Origin: an uncultured Erysipelotrichaceae bacterium
GTDB lineage: Bacteria; Bacillota_I; Bacilli_A; Erysipelotrichales; Erysipelotrichaceae
NCBI GenBank assembly: GCA_949296305.1
Contig: CASFOT010000066.1
Coordinates: 1 to 40,991, forward strand
Length of the DNA stretch: 40,991 bases
Reading direction: 5' to 3'
Position numbers and translations under genes: made by a program. The notes beneath the pieces are model-generated. The model saw only the letters and a program-made list of their open reading frames with translations. It did not search any database and was not told the DNA's origin. This document shows, one piece after another, positions 16,898-26,475 of the stretch (positions within the stretch are counted from its first letter, which is position 1; every line of letters starts with the position of its first letter).

Positions 16898-19366
16898 TTA
16901 TTTACCTTGCTCTTTTTTATCTTCTTTCTTCTCGGCAGCTTCGCGTGCAGCTTTCTCTGCAGCGATCTGTTCCGCAGTCTTCCGCACGATACGCATGCGT
17001 AATAAGAATGTCACGATTTCACGAGCAATTCGCTGTGTCATTTCTTCAAACAGTTCATAGCCTTCACTGACATACGCTTGCAATGGATTATTCTGCGCAT
17101 ATGAACGCAGATGAATGCCATCACGTAATTTGCTCATGGTATCAATATGTTCGATCCAGTTACGATCCATGATGCGCAATACTGCAGTTTTTTCAAATGG
17201 CAGGAATTGATCATATACAGGTTCAATTTCTTTTTCATAACAGTTGTAGACTTGATCAAAGCAATAACGCACCAAGTTTTCACGGTCTTTTCCTTGGATG
17301 TCTTCTGGTTTGATTCGATCCTCTTCACGCATGCCCATCATCGCTAAGCTTTCACAGATTCCTTGATAATTGATCTTGTCTTCATGATGATTGACTTCCA
17401 AGTTTGCACCAATCGTATCACTGATGACACGTTCAAACATGCCTTTGACAATTTCATGGACATCTTCATGTTCTAAGGTATAGTTGCGCTGTTCGTACAT
17501 GATCTCGCGCTGTTTGCGCAATACGTCATCGTATTCCAGCAATTGCTTACGTGCATCAAAGTTATAACCCTCCACACGTTTCTGTGCCTGTGTGATCGAT
17601 TTTGTGACCATCTTGGACTCGATCTGCTGATCACCCAGCTGGTTAAATAAACCATTCAGCTTCTCACCGCCAAAACGAACCATCAATGAATCTTCCAATG
17701 ACACATAGAAACGAGAGAAACCTGGATCTCCTTGACGGCCGCTTCGTCCACGCAGCTGGTTATCAATACGTCTGGATTCATGGCGTTCGCTGCCTAATAC
17801 TGCTAGACCGCCTAACGCACGCGATTCATCACTTAATTTGATATCGGTACCACGGCCAGCCATATTCGTCGCGATCGTCACTGAGCCGACCTGCCCAGCT
17901 TTTGCGATGATTTCCGCTTCTCGTGCGTGGTTCTTCGCATTGAGCACTTCATGGTGGATACGCTCTTTTTTCAGCATCTTGCTGATGAGCTCACTGGTTT
18001 CTACGGCAATCGTACCGACCAATACCGGCTGTCCTTTTGCATGCAGTTCTTTCACTTCGTTTACAAGTGCTTGAAACTTCAAATTCTTCGTTGCAAAAAT
18101 TGCATCTGGATAATCGATGCGGGCGATCGGGCGATTCGTAGGGATCTCAATGACACGCATGTTATAAGTTGATAAGAATTCCTCTTCTTCTGTTTTCGCC
18201 GTACCGGTCATACCTGCCAGCTTTGTATATAAACGGAAGAAATTCTGATAAGTGATCGTTGCTAATGTGCTGCTTTCTTCTTTGATCGGAACGCCTTCTT
18301 TCGCTTCGATTGCTTGATGCAGACCATCCGAATATTCACGTCCTTTCATCAAGCGTCCAGTAAACTGATCAACGATCACGATTTCTTGTTCTTCGCTGAC
18401 TACATATTCCACTTCATTTTTCATGATGTAGTTTGCACGAAGTGCCTGTGTGATATGGTGTACCAGCTGCGTATGCGCAACATCATACAGATTTTCTACA
18501 CGGAAAAAACGTTCAGCTGCTTTCACGCCTTCTTCACTCAGCATGACTTGACGTGTTTTTTCATCAATTTCATAACCGCCGCTAACTAATTTTTTCTCTC
18601 CAGAACGCGTATCTTCCTCATACACTGGTTTTCTCAATCGTTTGACAAATTGATCTGCCTGAATATATAGGTTTGCTGTTTTCTTTTTTCCGCCAGAAAT
18701 GATCAAAGGCGTACGTGATTCATCAATCAAGATCGAGTCGACTTCATCGATCACGGCCATCCACAGCGGACGCTGTGTACGATCTTTGACATTGGTAACC
18801 ATATTATCACGCAAATAGTCAAAACCTAACTCTGAGTTTGTCGTATAGGTGATGTCACAGTTATAGGCTTCTCTTTTATTGGCTGGCAATAATTCACGTT
18901 TATTGACGCCAACTGTCAATCCCAAATAGCGGTAGATCTCACCCATCCATTCAGCATCACGTTCTGCCAAATACTCATTGACCGTTACGACATGAACACC
19001 TTTTTGCGCCAATGCATTCAAATACACGCACATGGTCGCAGTCAATGTCTTACCTTCACCTGTCTTCATTTCAGCGATATCGCCTTGGTGCATCGCAACA
19101 GCGCCCATGATCTGCACCTTATATGGATGTTCTCCCAATACACGGCGTGCAGCTTCACGTGCTGCTGCATATGCCTCTGGCAAAAGATCATCTAAACTTT
19201 CACCATTTTTTACACGCTCTTTAAAGTCGTTTGTCTGCGCGATCATCTCTTCCTGACTCAGAGCACGCATTTTTTCTTCCAAAGCCATGACTTGTTCTGC
19301 TTTTTTCTCCAGTTTTGCCAGCGTACGCTTATCGCTGCTGACGAGTCTTTCCAGAAAACCTGCCAT
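16898..19366 (-). CDS. secA: Preprotein translocase ATPase SecA
   Basis: The motor that pushes unfolded preproteins through SecYEG. The 822-residue protein has the DEAD motor with Walker A MKTGEGKTLTA, Walker B VIDEVDSILIDE, the preprotein cross-linking region, the second motor domain with TNMAGRGTDI and RIDNQLRGRSGRQGDPG, and the helical scaffold region. It stops after a charged tail (AAEKKEDKKEQGK) and lacks the C-terminal CxC...CC zinc motif used for SecB or ribosome contact in many homologues. The ATG at 19366 has GGAGGG ahead. Its own promoter lies at 19426-19453, and prfB follows immediately. Confidence 0.98.
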   Translation of the reverse strand: MAGFLERLVSSDKRTLAKLEKKAEQVMALEEKMRALSQEEMIAQTNDFKERVKNGESLDDLLPEAYAAAREAARRVLGEHPYKVQIMGAVAMHQGDIAEMKTGEGKTLTATMCVYLNALAQKGVHVVTVNEYLAERDAEWMGEIYRYLGLTVGVNKRELLPANKREAYNCDITYTTNSELGFDYLRDNMVTNVKDRTQRPLWMAVIDEVDSILIDESRTPLIISGGKKKTANLYIQADQFVKRLRKPVYEEDTRSGEKKLVSGGYEIDEKTRQVMLSEEGVKAAERFFRVENLYDVAHTQLVHHITQALRANYIMKNEVEYVVSEEQEIVIVDQFTGRLMKGREYSDGLHQAIEAKEGVPIKEESSTLATITYQNFFRLYTKLAGMTGTAKTEEEEFLSTYNMRVIEIPTNRPIARIDYPDAIFATKNLKFQALVNEVKELHAKGQPVLVGTIAVETSELISKMLKKERIHHEVLNAKNHAREAEIIAKAGQVGSVTIATNMAGRGTDIKLSDESRALGGLAVLGSERHESRRIDNQLRGRSGRQGDPGFSRFYVSLEDSLMVRFGGEKLNGLFNQLGDQQIESKMVTKSITQAQKRVEGYNFDARKQLLEYDDVLRKQREIMYEQRNYTLEHEDVHEIVKGMFERVISDTIGANLEVNHHEDKINYQGICESLAMMGMREEDRIKPEDIQGKDRENLVRYCFDQVYNCYEKEIEPVYDQFLPFEKTAVLRIMDRNWIEHIDTMSKLRDGIHLRSYAQNNPLQAYVSEGYELFEEMTQRIAREIVTFLLRMRIVRKTAEQIAAEKAAREAAEKKEDKKEQGK

Positions 19367-19425
19367 GTTCAGCCCTCCTTTTCTTATATTTTTACACGAA
19401 TAGTTATTTTTACGCTATCGGTAGT

Positions 19426-19453
19426 ATTGTAACACAAGTACTTGCGTTCGCAA
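19426..19453 (-). promoter_or_regulatory. Promoter of secA-prfB
   Basis: On the minus strand TTGCGA (19448-19453) and TACAAT (19426-19431) are 16 bp apart, with a TG extension before the -10. The 223-base gap between upp and secA otherwise holds only the upp terminator and a 52-base leader. Confidence 0.65.
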
Positions 19454-19534
19454 AACAGAAATGCGTCTTTTTACAAAAATCTGCCGGAATGACCGCTGTC
19501 TTTGATCCTATTCTCTGCAAAGACGCGGCTGCAG

Positions 19535-19582
19535 CAATGCAAAAAAGCAAATGCGCGTCCTATCCGCTGCCATTTGCTTTTT
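19535..19582 (-). terminator. Terminator of upp
   Basis: A 12-bp stem (19571-19582 with 19542-19553) starts seven bases after the upp stop. On the minus strand it runs into TTTTTTGC. Confidence 0.82.
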
Positions 19583-19589
19583 GCTTTCA

Positions 19590-20210
19590 TTATTTTGTTC
19601 CAAAAATCCGGTCGCCGCAATCTCCCAAACCAGGAACGATATAACCATGTTCATTCAGATGATCATCTAATGCAGCCAAGTAAATCATCACATCCGGATG
19701 TGCTTTTTCAACCGCTGTTACGCCTTCTGGCGCTGCTACGATATTGGCCAAACGAATATCGGTTGCACCTTGTTTTTTCACCATATCAATGGCTGCGATT
19801 GCACTTCCTCCTGTCGCAAGCATCGGATCAACGATGATTACTGTGGCTTTACTGATATTTTTTGGATATTTCTCAAAATAGGTATGCGGCTGTAAAGTTT
19901 CTTCATCACGGTACAATCCTATATGAGCCACTTTGATCGTTGGTATCAGATTACAGATTCCATTGACCATGCCAAGGCCAGCACGCAAAATAGGCACCAG
20001 TATGATCGGCTTCGCCAGTTCATATGTATCACAAGGTGCAATAGGGGTCTGTACCTGTATCGGTTTTAATGGCAGATCTCTTGTGATCTCATAAGCCATG
20101 AATCCGGCTAGTTCATCCAAATTTTGGCGGAAATCTTTTGTTCCTGTTTCTTTATTACGCATCTGAGTTAATTTATGGGTAATCAATGGATGTTCTATCA
20201 ATTTATGCAT
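19590..20210 (-). CDS. upp: Uracil phosphoribosyltransferase
   Basis: Salvages uracil with PRPP to make UMP in the cytoplasm. The 206-residue length is normal. Motifs are the [12 protein letters not shown] block, the PRPP-binding loop [11 protein letters not shown] and the C-terminal uracil-binding region [21 protein letters not shown] site lies about nine bases before the ATG. It follows walJ by 33 bases and closes the ribosomal/replication gene string with a terminator. Confidence 0.97.
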   Translation of the reverse strand: MHKLIEHPLITHKLTQMRNKETGTKDFRQNLDELAGFMAYEITRDLPLKPIQVQTPIAPCDTYELAKPIILVPILRAGLGMVNGICNLIPTIKVAHIGLYRDEETLQPHTYFEKYPKNISKATVIIVDPMLATGGSAIAAIDMVKKQGATDIRLANIVAAPEGVTAVEKAHPDVMIYLAALDDHLNEHGYIVPGLGDCGDRIFGTK

Positions 20211-20243
20211 ATGTCGTATCCTCTCTTTTTTATTTTTTCGTCG

Positions 20244-20990
20244 TCATTCTTCTTTATTTCCAAATACATGGATGCCGAATTGTTCCGCTGGATATAATTT
20301 CAGATCATTGTGAAGAAACCCTCGCCGTGACAATTCATTTTCTAAAACGTGATAGGCTTGCGAACGTGTATTTCCTTCCTGAGAAATATGCGCCAAGACA
20401 ATTTCCTTTGTACGTTCGCCCATCACTTCCTGCAAGATATAAGCACAATCCTCGTTATTCAAATGTCCATAATCATTGATGATCCGCTGTTTAAGATAAA
20501 TCGGCCGATTCGTCTGCATCAGCATTTCAACATCATGATTGCTTTCAAAAATGTAATAGTCTGCATTGCAGATCCGTTCTTTTACTTCATTCCGCACATA
20601 ACCGGTATCTGTTACATATACAAGTTTTTCGCCATCTGCTTCTAATACGAAACCAACCGTATGTTGTGCATCGTGGCTAAGGGGCAACACTTGTACTTTG
20701 ATATCTTTGACCCAGAAGGTTTCAAAAGGTTCAACGACTTGTTGTTCCCGGTCAAGATCTGCCCAGGCATAAGCCGGCAAATGCCGGAAAGAATTTATCT
20801 GAGCAACATGGTCTTTATGCGTATGTGTGACCAGTAAAGCATCTGCATCTGAAACATCACAGTGTAATCTTTGAAAACACGATTGCAGATAACGTTTCGT
20901 TGCTCCGCAGTCAATGACTAGTTTGGTGTCTTTATGTTTGATCAGACAGCAATTTCCTTTCGAACCGCTTGCTAATAAAGCTGCTTTCAT
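20244..20990 (-). CDS. walJ: Metallo-beta-lactamase-fold hydrolase, WalJ/YycJ type
   Basis: A 248-residue MBL-fold protein with the metal-binding HTHKDH motif (about residues 56-61), a following histidine in LSHDA, aspartate in VTDTGYV and the late histidine in LAHIS. The opening LASGSKGNCCLI matches the SGS(S/K)GN signature of YycJ/WalJ, a probable double-strand 5' exonuclease or mismatch-repair-related enzyme; that role is from the family. In Bacillus it sits in the walRK operon, whereas here it follows dnaB by one base, using GGAGG in the last dnaB codons as its binding site. No walR or walK is in the window. Confidence 0.9.
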   Translation of the reverse strand: MKAALLASGSKGNCCLIKHKDTKLVIDCGATKRYLQSCFQRLHCDVSDADALLVTHTHKDHVAQINSFRHLPAYAWADLDREQQVVEPFETFWVKDIKVQVLPLSHDAQHTVGFVLEADGEKLVYVTDTGYVRNEVKERICNADYYIFESNHDVEMLMQTNRPIYLKQRIINDYGHLNNEDCAYILQEVMGERTKEIVLAHISQEGNTRSQAYHVLENELSRRGFLHNDLKLYPAEQFGIHVFGNKEE

Positions 20991-20991
20991 C

Positions 20992-22344
20992 TTAATAGCC
21001 TCCTTCTTGCAAGTGGTTATAGAAAGCCGAAATTGATTTGTTAAAAACTAAAGAAATATGTCCAACGCTGCCGTTTCGATGTTTCGCCAAGTTGAGATCG
21101 ACTACTTCATTCTCATCTGCTTTTTCTTCTTGTTCATTTACTTTCTTGTAGTAATCTTCTCGATACAAGAACATGACGATATCGGCATCCTGTTCGATCG
21201 CCCCTGATTCACGCAAATCAGACAGCATCGGTGTCTTGTCATTTCGCTGTTCGACACTTCGAGACAGCTGCGATAATGCAATGACCGGACAGTTCATCTC
21301 TTTTGCCAGGATTTTAAGATTACGAGAGATCTCGCTTACTTCTTGTTGACGATTATCCCCGCTGCCTCTGCCGCTTCCGCTGATCAGCTGCAAGTAATCG
21401 ATCACGATCAAAGAAAGCCCATGTTCGCTCATCAATTTGCGACATTTCGAGAATATCTGTGAAACTTTGATACCGGCAGAGTCATCGATAAAGATTTTGG
21501 CTGCGCCCAATTCATTTCCTGCTTCATTCAGCCGATTCAATTCATCATCGTTAATGTTGCCGCTGCGCAGCTTGTTTCCTTCTACCTGGCTTTTTGCGCT
21601 TAATAAACGTTTCATCAGTGATTCTGCAGGCATTTCCAATGAGAAAAAAGCAACAGCGCCTGGATTTCTCAAAGCGGCGTACATGCCCAGATTCAATGCC
21701 AAGGCAGTTTTCCCCATCGCAGGACGAGCTGCCAAGATGATCAGATCACCACGCTGAAATCCATTGGTCATGCGATCGAGATCCTGATATCCCGTACGAA
21801 CACCCGTGATATGATCGTCACTATCCCGTAAGGTTACCAGTTCTTTGATGACTTTATTGACCACTTCCTTGCTGCTTTGAAACTCACTTGCTCTCCGGCT
21901 GCGAGTAACTTCTAATATCTCTTTTTCTGCATGATCCAGAACATCATCTAATGAACTGGATGAATCAAATCCTTCTTCTGCGATCTGTTCTGCCGTCTCG
22001 ATCAATCGGCGTAAATGATAACGCTCTTTGATAATATCGATATAAAAAATACCATTTGCACTGGAAACAGCACTATCGCTCAGCTTGATCACATAATCAG
22101 CACCACCGACCATCGCCAATTGATTCGTATCATTCAAACGTGTGATCAGTGTAGTAATGTCGATATTTTGACCACTATCCTTAAGTTCCATCATACAGCG
22201 GTAGATCCGCTGATGCGCTTCCACATAAAACTCTTCTGCATGCAGATCCTGGTCAATTGCCATAGCTGCCAGTGAGGGATACACTAACATCGCACCAAGA
22301 ATGGATTGTTCTGCTTCTGTGCTATGCGGCAATTCTCTTGCCAT
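20992..22344 (-). CDS. dnaB: Replicative DNA helicase DnaB
   Basis: The hexameric 5'-3' helicase of the replication fork (the Bacillus equivalent is called DnaC). The 450-residue protein has the N-terminal primase-interacting domain (PHSTEAEQSILGAML...), a linker, and a RecA-type motor with Walker A ARPAMGKTALALN, the FFSLEMPAE segment, Walker B LIVIDYLQL and the LSRSVEQR arginine motif. Length is normal and no intein is present. AGGAGGG precedes the ATG. It follows rplI by 16 bases, the common Firmicutes rplI-dnaB order. Confidence 0.98.
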   Translation of the reverse strand: MARELPHSTEAEQSILGAMLVYPSLAAMAIDQDLHAEEFYVEAHQRIYRCMMELKDSGQNIDITTLITRLNDTNQLAMVGGADYVIKLSDSAVSSANGIFYIDIIKERYHLRRLIETAEQIAEEGFDSSSSLDDVLDHAEKEILEVTRSRRASEFQSSKEVVNKVIKELVTLRDSDDHITGVRTGYQDLDRMTNGFQRGDLIILAARPAMGKTALALNLGMYAALRNPGAVAFFSLEMPAESLMKRLLSAKSQVEGNKLRSGNINDDELNRLNEAGNELGAAKIFIDDSAGIKVSQIFSKCRKLMSEHGLSLIVIDYLQLISGSGRGSGDNRQQEVSEISRNLKILAKEMNCPVIALSQLSRSVEQRNDKTPMLSDLRESGAIEQDADIVMFLYREDYYKKVNEQEEKADENEVVDLNLAKHRNGSVGHISLVFNKSISAFYNHLQEGGY

Positions 22345-22360
22345 GGCACATCCCTCCTAT

Positions 22361-22810
22361 CTATTTTGCACTGACGTGCACATGAATGACACCGATCACT
22401 TTATTTTTATAAAGATCTACTTTTAGATCTGTATCACCTAAAGAAGAAATAGAATCATGTCCTAAGATCTTGCGGCGGTCGATCTGAATGCCATGTTCCT
22501 GTTCCAGCTGCTGAGCGATCTGTTTCGTTGAGATAGAACCAAACGAACGCCCGCTGTTTCCAGTTTTGATCTTGCATTCCAATACGATCGTTGCTAGTCG
22601 CTCCTTGATCTCATTCGCTTCTTGTTCCAGCTGTTGCTGGTGCTGCAGTTCTTCTTCCTGCTGTTTTCCTAAAACTTTCATGCTCGTTTTCGTCTGTGGA
22701 ACAGCCAGTTTGCGTTTCAACAAGAAATTGCGGGCATAGCCATCAGCAACCTCAACGACCTCATCTTTCATTCCTACATTTTTTACATCACTCAACAATA
22801 TTACTTTCAT
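22361..22810 (-). CDS. rplI: 50S ribosomal protein L9
   Basis: The 149-residue product has the N-terminal rRNA-binding domain with VKNVGMKDEVVEVADGYARNFLL, the long connecting helix and the C-terminal domain (GSISTKQIAQQL..., ending with VHVSAK). Length is standard. The ATG has GAGGAGG ahead and overlaps the end of gdpP by 23 bases in another frame, so it is coupled to gdpP. Confidence 0.98.
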   Translation of the reverse strand: MKVILLSDVKNVGMKDEVVEVADGYARNFLLKRKLAVPQTKTSMKVLGKQQEEELQHQQQLEQEANEIKERLATIVLECKIKTGNSGRSFGSISTKQIAQQLEQEHGIQIDRRKILGHDSISSLGDTDLKVDLYKNKVIGVIHVHVSAK

Positions 22811-24773
22811 TTGTATTTTCCTCCTCTATCGCATCCAGTGTCATCATCAATTCTTTTTCAATTTCTTTGACATCACTGTGTTCGCGCTGTAATGCTGCCG
22901 CACTAAAATGTCCGCCACCCTGCATGCGTTCCATGATGGTCTGGACATTTACATTTCCACGGCTGCGGCTGCTGATTGCGACGACATCATTCACTTTAGA
23001 TGTCTTTGCAATGACAAAGGTTGCCTCTACACCGCGGATCGTCAACAGCTGGTCAGCTACCTGCGCCATCAACGGACGAGATGGATACATCTCTTCTGTC
23101 ACTGCAGCAATCATGTATTTCTCACGATACAGCATTGCATATTTCGCTATACGCGTTTTTTCTTCAAATTGTTCATAACGTTCACTTAACACATTTTCAG
23201 TAGTGATTGGATCAGCTCCTAATTTTTTCAAAGCAGCAGCTGCTTCAAATGTACGGGAACCGGTACGCATCTTGAATCGATTTGTATCGACAACGATTCC
23301 CAGATACATGATCGTCGCTTCCTCTGCACTGATCTCTACGCGGTTTGGCTGATATGCCAGCATTTCGGTCATCAATTCACAGCTAGAGCTTGCTCCACTT
23401 TCCAAATAAGTAACCAACGGTCCATCAACAAATCCGGCACTGCGGCGATGATGATCGATGACGATCACACGATTGGCTTTTTCAATCAATTTTGCCCCTG
23501 TGCTCTGTGCAGGCACATGATGGTCCACCATGATCACCAGATCATCCTCATGCAGCGAAGCAAGCGCCGTTTCCTCATTGATAAAAGCATGCCGTGCCCA
23601 TAATTCATCATGGTACAACGTCATCGCATCTTCTAACTGCGCATCTTTTGCACAATCCAGTGACACGATAAAGGTCTTTCGTTCACAGCGTTGGGCCATT
23701 CGCGACATACATAATGCCGCTCCCATACAGTCAAAATCCATCATCTGATGGCCAACGATATATATATTTGCACTGTCAATAATTGCTTCACGAATCGTTT
23801 GTGACATCACTCGAACACGAACCTTTGATCGATTGGATTTCGATTCTGAATTTCCGCCATAATAATGCACACTGTGCCCGTAAGCACGCACGGCTACCTG
23901 ATCGCCGCCGCGGCTTTGTGCCAATTCGATCAATTCATTGATCATTCCATCCAATACGACATAATCGCTCGTTCCTTTTGCGAACGCCATGCTCAATGTA
24001 ATGGATACATCCATCGCTTCGCTAGCTTCCCGTACCGTATTCAAGATCGAAAATTTTGATTCTTTAACTTTCTCAAATATTTGCTCATCCAGCAAGACCA
24101 AGATGCGATCACTGCGCAAGCGTCGTGTAAACATGCCCATTTCACGTGCCCATTCCGATAACGGCTGACGGATCCGCGTGTTGATATTCGACAGGATCGC
24201 TTCATCTTCATACTGCTGATATTCCGCATAATTATCCAGCTGCAGCAACCCTACTACGATTCCATTATTATGATATTTTTCCTGCAGTTTCCAGTTTTCA
24301 GTAATATCCCGCACATAAAGCACCTGTGTATCTTCTTTTCGTGTGATCTCATAGACATAATCTTCGGAATGAGCGATTACAACCTCACGTCCATCATCAT
24401 TAAACAGTTCTTTGATGTCTGTGATCCAGTTGGTCATCTTGCGCCCGATCAGATCTGGATAACGACCTTCTAGGAAGTCATTGACCCAAGTCACACAGTA
24501 TTGTTCATCATAAGTTATCAAGCCGATTTTTCCAAAAACAAGTGCTTCTTTTGCATCTTTGCCCAGCACTCGTGAAATGTCAAGATCAACCGTTTTTTTC
24601 TCTTTTTCCATTTTTGCCATGATCCAGATCGAAACAAGGATATTGACCAAGACAACGCATGCCACGATCAAAGCAATCTGCTTCATGTCAACCAGAAATA
24701 AAACGGCAGTTGCCAATAGCTGTGCCCCCATGATGATGACTAACTGTACTTTAAAATTCTCTAAACGTTCCAC
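22788..24773 (-). CDS. gdpP: Cyclic-di-AMP phosphodiesterase GdpP
   Basis: Degrades c-di-AMP to pApA, setting the level of a messenger that controls potassium and wall homeostasis. The 661-residue protein has two N-terminal membrane helices (about residues 9-55), a PAS-like domain (about 75-165), a degenerate GGDEF domain (about 170-305, with SRGGDQVAV in place of an active site) and a DHH/DHHA1 catalytic unit: GHQMMDFDCMG near 355, VDHHVPAQ near 420, IDHHRRS near 440 and GGGHFSAAA near the end. The start codon is GTG at 24773, preceded by GAGGTGAGGTG. It lies nine bases after yybS and overlaps rplI. The order yybS-gdpP-rplI-dnaB is typical for Firmicutes. Confidence 0.96.
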   Translation of the reverse strand: MERLENFKVQLVIIMGAQLLATAVLFLVDMKQIALIVACVVLVNILVSIWIMAKMEKEKKTVDLDISRVLGKDAKEALVFGKIGLITYDEQYCVTWVNDFLEGRYPDLIGRKMTNWITDIKELFNDDGREVVIAHSEDYVYEITRKEDTQVLYVRDITENWKLQEKYHNNGIVVGLLQLDNYAEYQQYEDEAILSNINTRIRQPLSEWAREMGMFTRRLRSDRILVLLDEQIFEKVKESKFSILNTVREASEAMDVSITLSMAFAKGTSDYVVLDGMINELIELAQSRGGDQVAVRAYGHSVHYYGGNSESKSNRSKVRVRVMSQTIREAIIDSANIYIVGHQMMDFDCMGAALCMSRMAQRCERKTFIVSLDCAKDAQLEDAMTLYHDELWARHAFINEETALASLHEDDLVIMVDHHVPAQSTGAKLIEKANRVIVIDHHRRSAGFVDGPLVTYLESGASSSCELMTEMLAYQPNRVEISAEEATIMYLGIVVDTNRFKMRTGSRTFEAAAALKKLGADPITTENVLSERYEQFEEKTRIAKYAMLYREKYMIAAVTEEMYPSRPLMAQVADQLLTIRGVEATFVIAKTSKVNDVVAISSRSRGNVNVQTIMERMQGGGHFSAAALQREHSDVKEIEKELMMTLDAIEEENTNESNIVE

Positions 24774-24782
24774 GTTAACACC

Positions 24783-25661
24783 TCACCTCATTGCCTTGCG
24801 AAGACCAAACAAAAGATCCAATTCACCCAGCAATGCAAATAACAAATGTACGATCGGAACAAACAACAGCAGATAAACCAGCACGACCATTCTTTTCGAA
24901 ACATGGCGCAGTGCAAGATAAGTAAATATGCTGAGCGCTCCATATACGATTGCCGCTAACAAAGCACATAAAGCAGCGCTCTGGATCAGCAGCTGAATAC
25001 CCACTTGTAATTCTACCACACTTTGCAAGAAATATAGAAGCCAAATCAACAGGATGATGACACCAAGCCAACGGGGAGAAGAAATCTGATTCATTTTTTT
25101 CATCTTCGGTGCTTGAATTTTTAATCGAATCAATATAAGTTGCGCTAGTACGTGGACGCAGACCGTCTGTAAAAAAGAAAGCAATACGAGCGAGAAAAAG
25201 AAAATGCTTTCTGCTTTCGGCAGCTGTATTCCTTTTACCGTTTGCAGTAAATGATCAATTTCCGCAAGATCTTCTTGAATGTCATACCCAAAGATTCCGG
25301 CTAATAAAAACATCGTCAGCAGATTGACTATAAAGGCAGCAAGAAACGATATCGAAAACAATTGCATCTGTGCTTTTTGATGATGCACCATGGTGCCATA
25401 GACCACCCCTAGCAGCAAGGCAGCGCTCAAATAAAAGAAAGATGTCCATGAGGTAAACAAAACGGCAAGCAGACAAGTGCTGATCAATGGCAGCGAAGAA
25501 AAACGAAATCCATAACGGGCCGCATAGATCAGCAACGGAAAAGCATAGAGCCATGGAAATATTGTTTCCAGCAAGAAACCGCTATATTGATTTAACCATG
25601 CCAGCAGCAAGGTCAGCGTACACATTAACGCGCCTTCGCTCATGATTTGTGTCTTGCGCAT
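24783..25661 (-). CDS. yybS: YybS family membrane protein (DUF2232)
   Basis: A 292-residue protein with about eight hydrophobic helices and no catalytic motif. The opening MSEGALMCTLTLLLAWLNQY and the position immediately upstream of gdpP and downstream of rpsR match the DUF2232/YybS family. S-component-like topology has been suggested for the family, and the function is unknown. The ATG at 25661 has GGAGGG seven bases upstream; the frame open to 25682 overlaps the rpsR terminator T tract and is rejected. Confidence 0.85.
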   Translation of the reverse strand: MRKTQIMSEGALMCTLTLLLAWLNQYSGFLLETIFPWLYAFPLLIYAARYGFRFSSLPLISTCLLAVLFTSWTSFFYLSAALLLGVVYGTMVHHQKAQMQLFSISFLAAFIVNLLTMFLLAGIFGYDIQEDLAEIDHLLQTVKGIQLPKAESIFFFSLVLLSFLQTVCVHVLAQLILIRLKIQAPKMKKMNQISSPRWLGVIILLIWLLYFLQSVVELQVGIQLLIQSAALCALLAAIVYGALSIFTYLALRHVSKRMVVLVYLLLFVPIVHLLFALLGELDLLFGLRKAMR

Positions 25662-25674
25662 ATTCACCCTCCAA

Positions 25675-25703
25675 AAAAACAAAAGTCCCTCTCAAGGGAC
25701 TTT
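25675..25703 (-). terminator. Terminator or attenuator between rpsR and yybS
   Basis: A 9-bp perfect stem (25682-25690 with 25695-25703, loop of four) starts one base after the rpsR stop and is followed on the minus strand by TTGTTTTTTT, then directly by the yybS ribosome binding site. Confidence 0.8.
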
Positions 25704-25704
25704 C

Positions 25705-25935
25705 TTATTCAGCTACGTAAGGCAGCAACGCCATCTGACGTGCACGTTTGATAGCAGTAGCCAGCATACGCTGGTATTTTGCGCGTGTTCCAGTAACACG
25801 TCTAGGAATGATCTTTCCGTTAGCGCTGATAAAACGCTTCAGCAATTCCACATCCTTGTAGTCGATGTATTCGATTTTATTTTTCGTAAAGTAGCAAACT
25901 TTTCTGCGACCCATACGTTGTTTTTTGAATGCCAT
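25705..25935 (-). CDS. rpsR: 30S ribosomal protein S18
   Basis: A 76-residue basic protein with the S18 signature ([20 protein letters not shown], then [29 protein letters not shown]). S18 pairs with S6 on the 30S platform, and the S6:S18 complex can bind the operon leader. It follows ssb by 15 bases and is followed by a strong hairpin. Confidence 0.98.
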   Translation of the reverse strand: MAFKKQRMGRRKVCYFTKNKIEYIDYKDVELLKRFISANGKIIPRRVTGTRAKYQRMLATAIKRARQMALLPYVAE

Positions 25936-25950
25936 AATAGATCTCCTTTC

Positions 25951-26457
25951 TTAAAATGGTAAATCATCGCTTGCGATGTCCAGGGTATCCCCTGCATCAA
26001 AATCATTGGAGAAAGAATCGGTGTTAACGGCTGTTTGATATCCGCTGTTACCAGCCATATAGCCGCCGCTAGGCGCACTGTATGCCGGCTGTTGATAACT
26101 TGGCTGCTGATATGACGGCTGTGCATTCGCGCTTGTTCCATTTTTTGGTTCCAAGAACTGTACACTATCTGCAACGACCTCCGTCACGTACACACGACGA
26201 CCATTTGCATCATCGTAATTACGTGTCTGTATGCGGCCTTCTACACCAACCAATGAACCTTTATGCAGATATTGCGCCATCAGATCTGCGACTTTATTCC
26301 AAGCAACACAGCTGATAAAATCTGCATCCGGCTGTCCTTGTGTCTTAAAACGACGATCACAAGCAACGGTAAAGGATACTACCGAAGCGTTCGAAGCCGT
26401 CTTGCGAAGCTCCGGATCGCGCGTCAAACGACCGACCAATACCACTCTGTTAATCAT
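25951..26457 (-). CDS. ssb: Single-stranded DNA-binding protein
   Basis: A 168-residue SSB: an OB fold in residues 1-105 (MINRVVLVGRLTRDPELR..., FISCVAWNKVAD, GRIQTRNYDD), a flexible glutamine/proline/serine/tyrosine-rich linker with repeats of SYQQP, and the conserved acidic tip DDLPF used to recruit repair and replication partners. It lies between rpsF and rpsR, the standard arrangement. Confidence 0.98.
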   Translation of the reverse strand: MINRVVLVGRLTRDPELRKTASNASVVSFTVACDRRFKTQGQPDADFISCVAWNKVADLMAQYLHKGSLVGVEGRIQTRNYDDANGRRVYVTEVVADSVQFLEPKNGTSANAQPSYQQPSYQQPAYSAPSGGYMAGNSGYQTAVNTDSFSNDFDAGDTLDIASDDLPF

Positions 26458-26475
26458 CGTTTTCCCTCCTTGTTT

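Noticed and set aside
23865-24229. Several 60-70 codon frames inside gdpP on both strands
   Set aside because: All are shadows of a well-conserved gene with complete DHH motifs.
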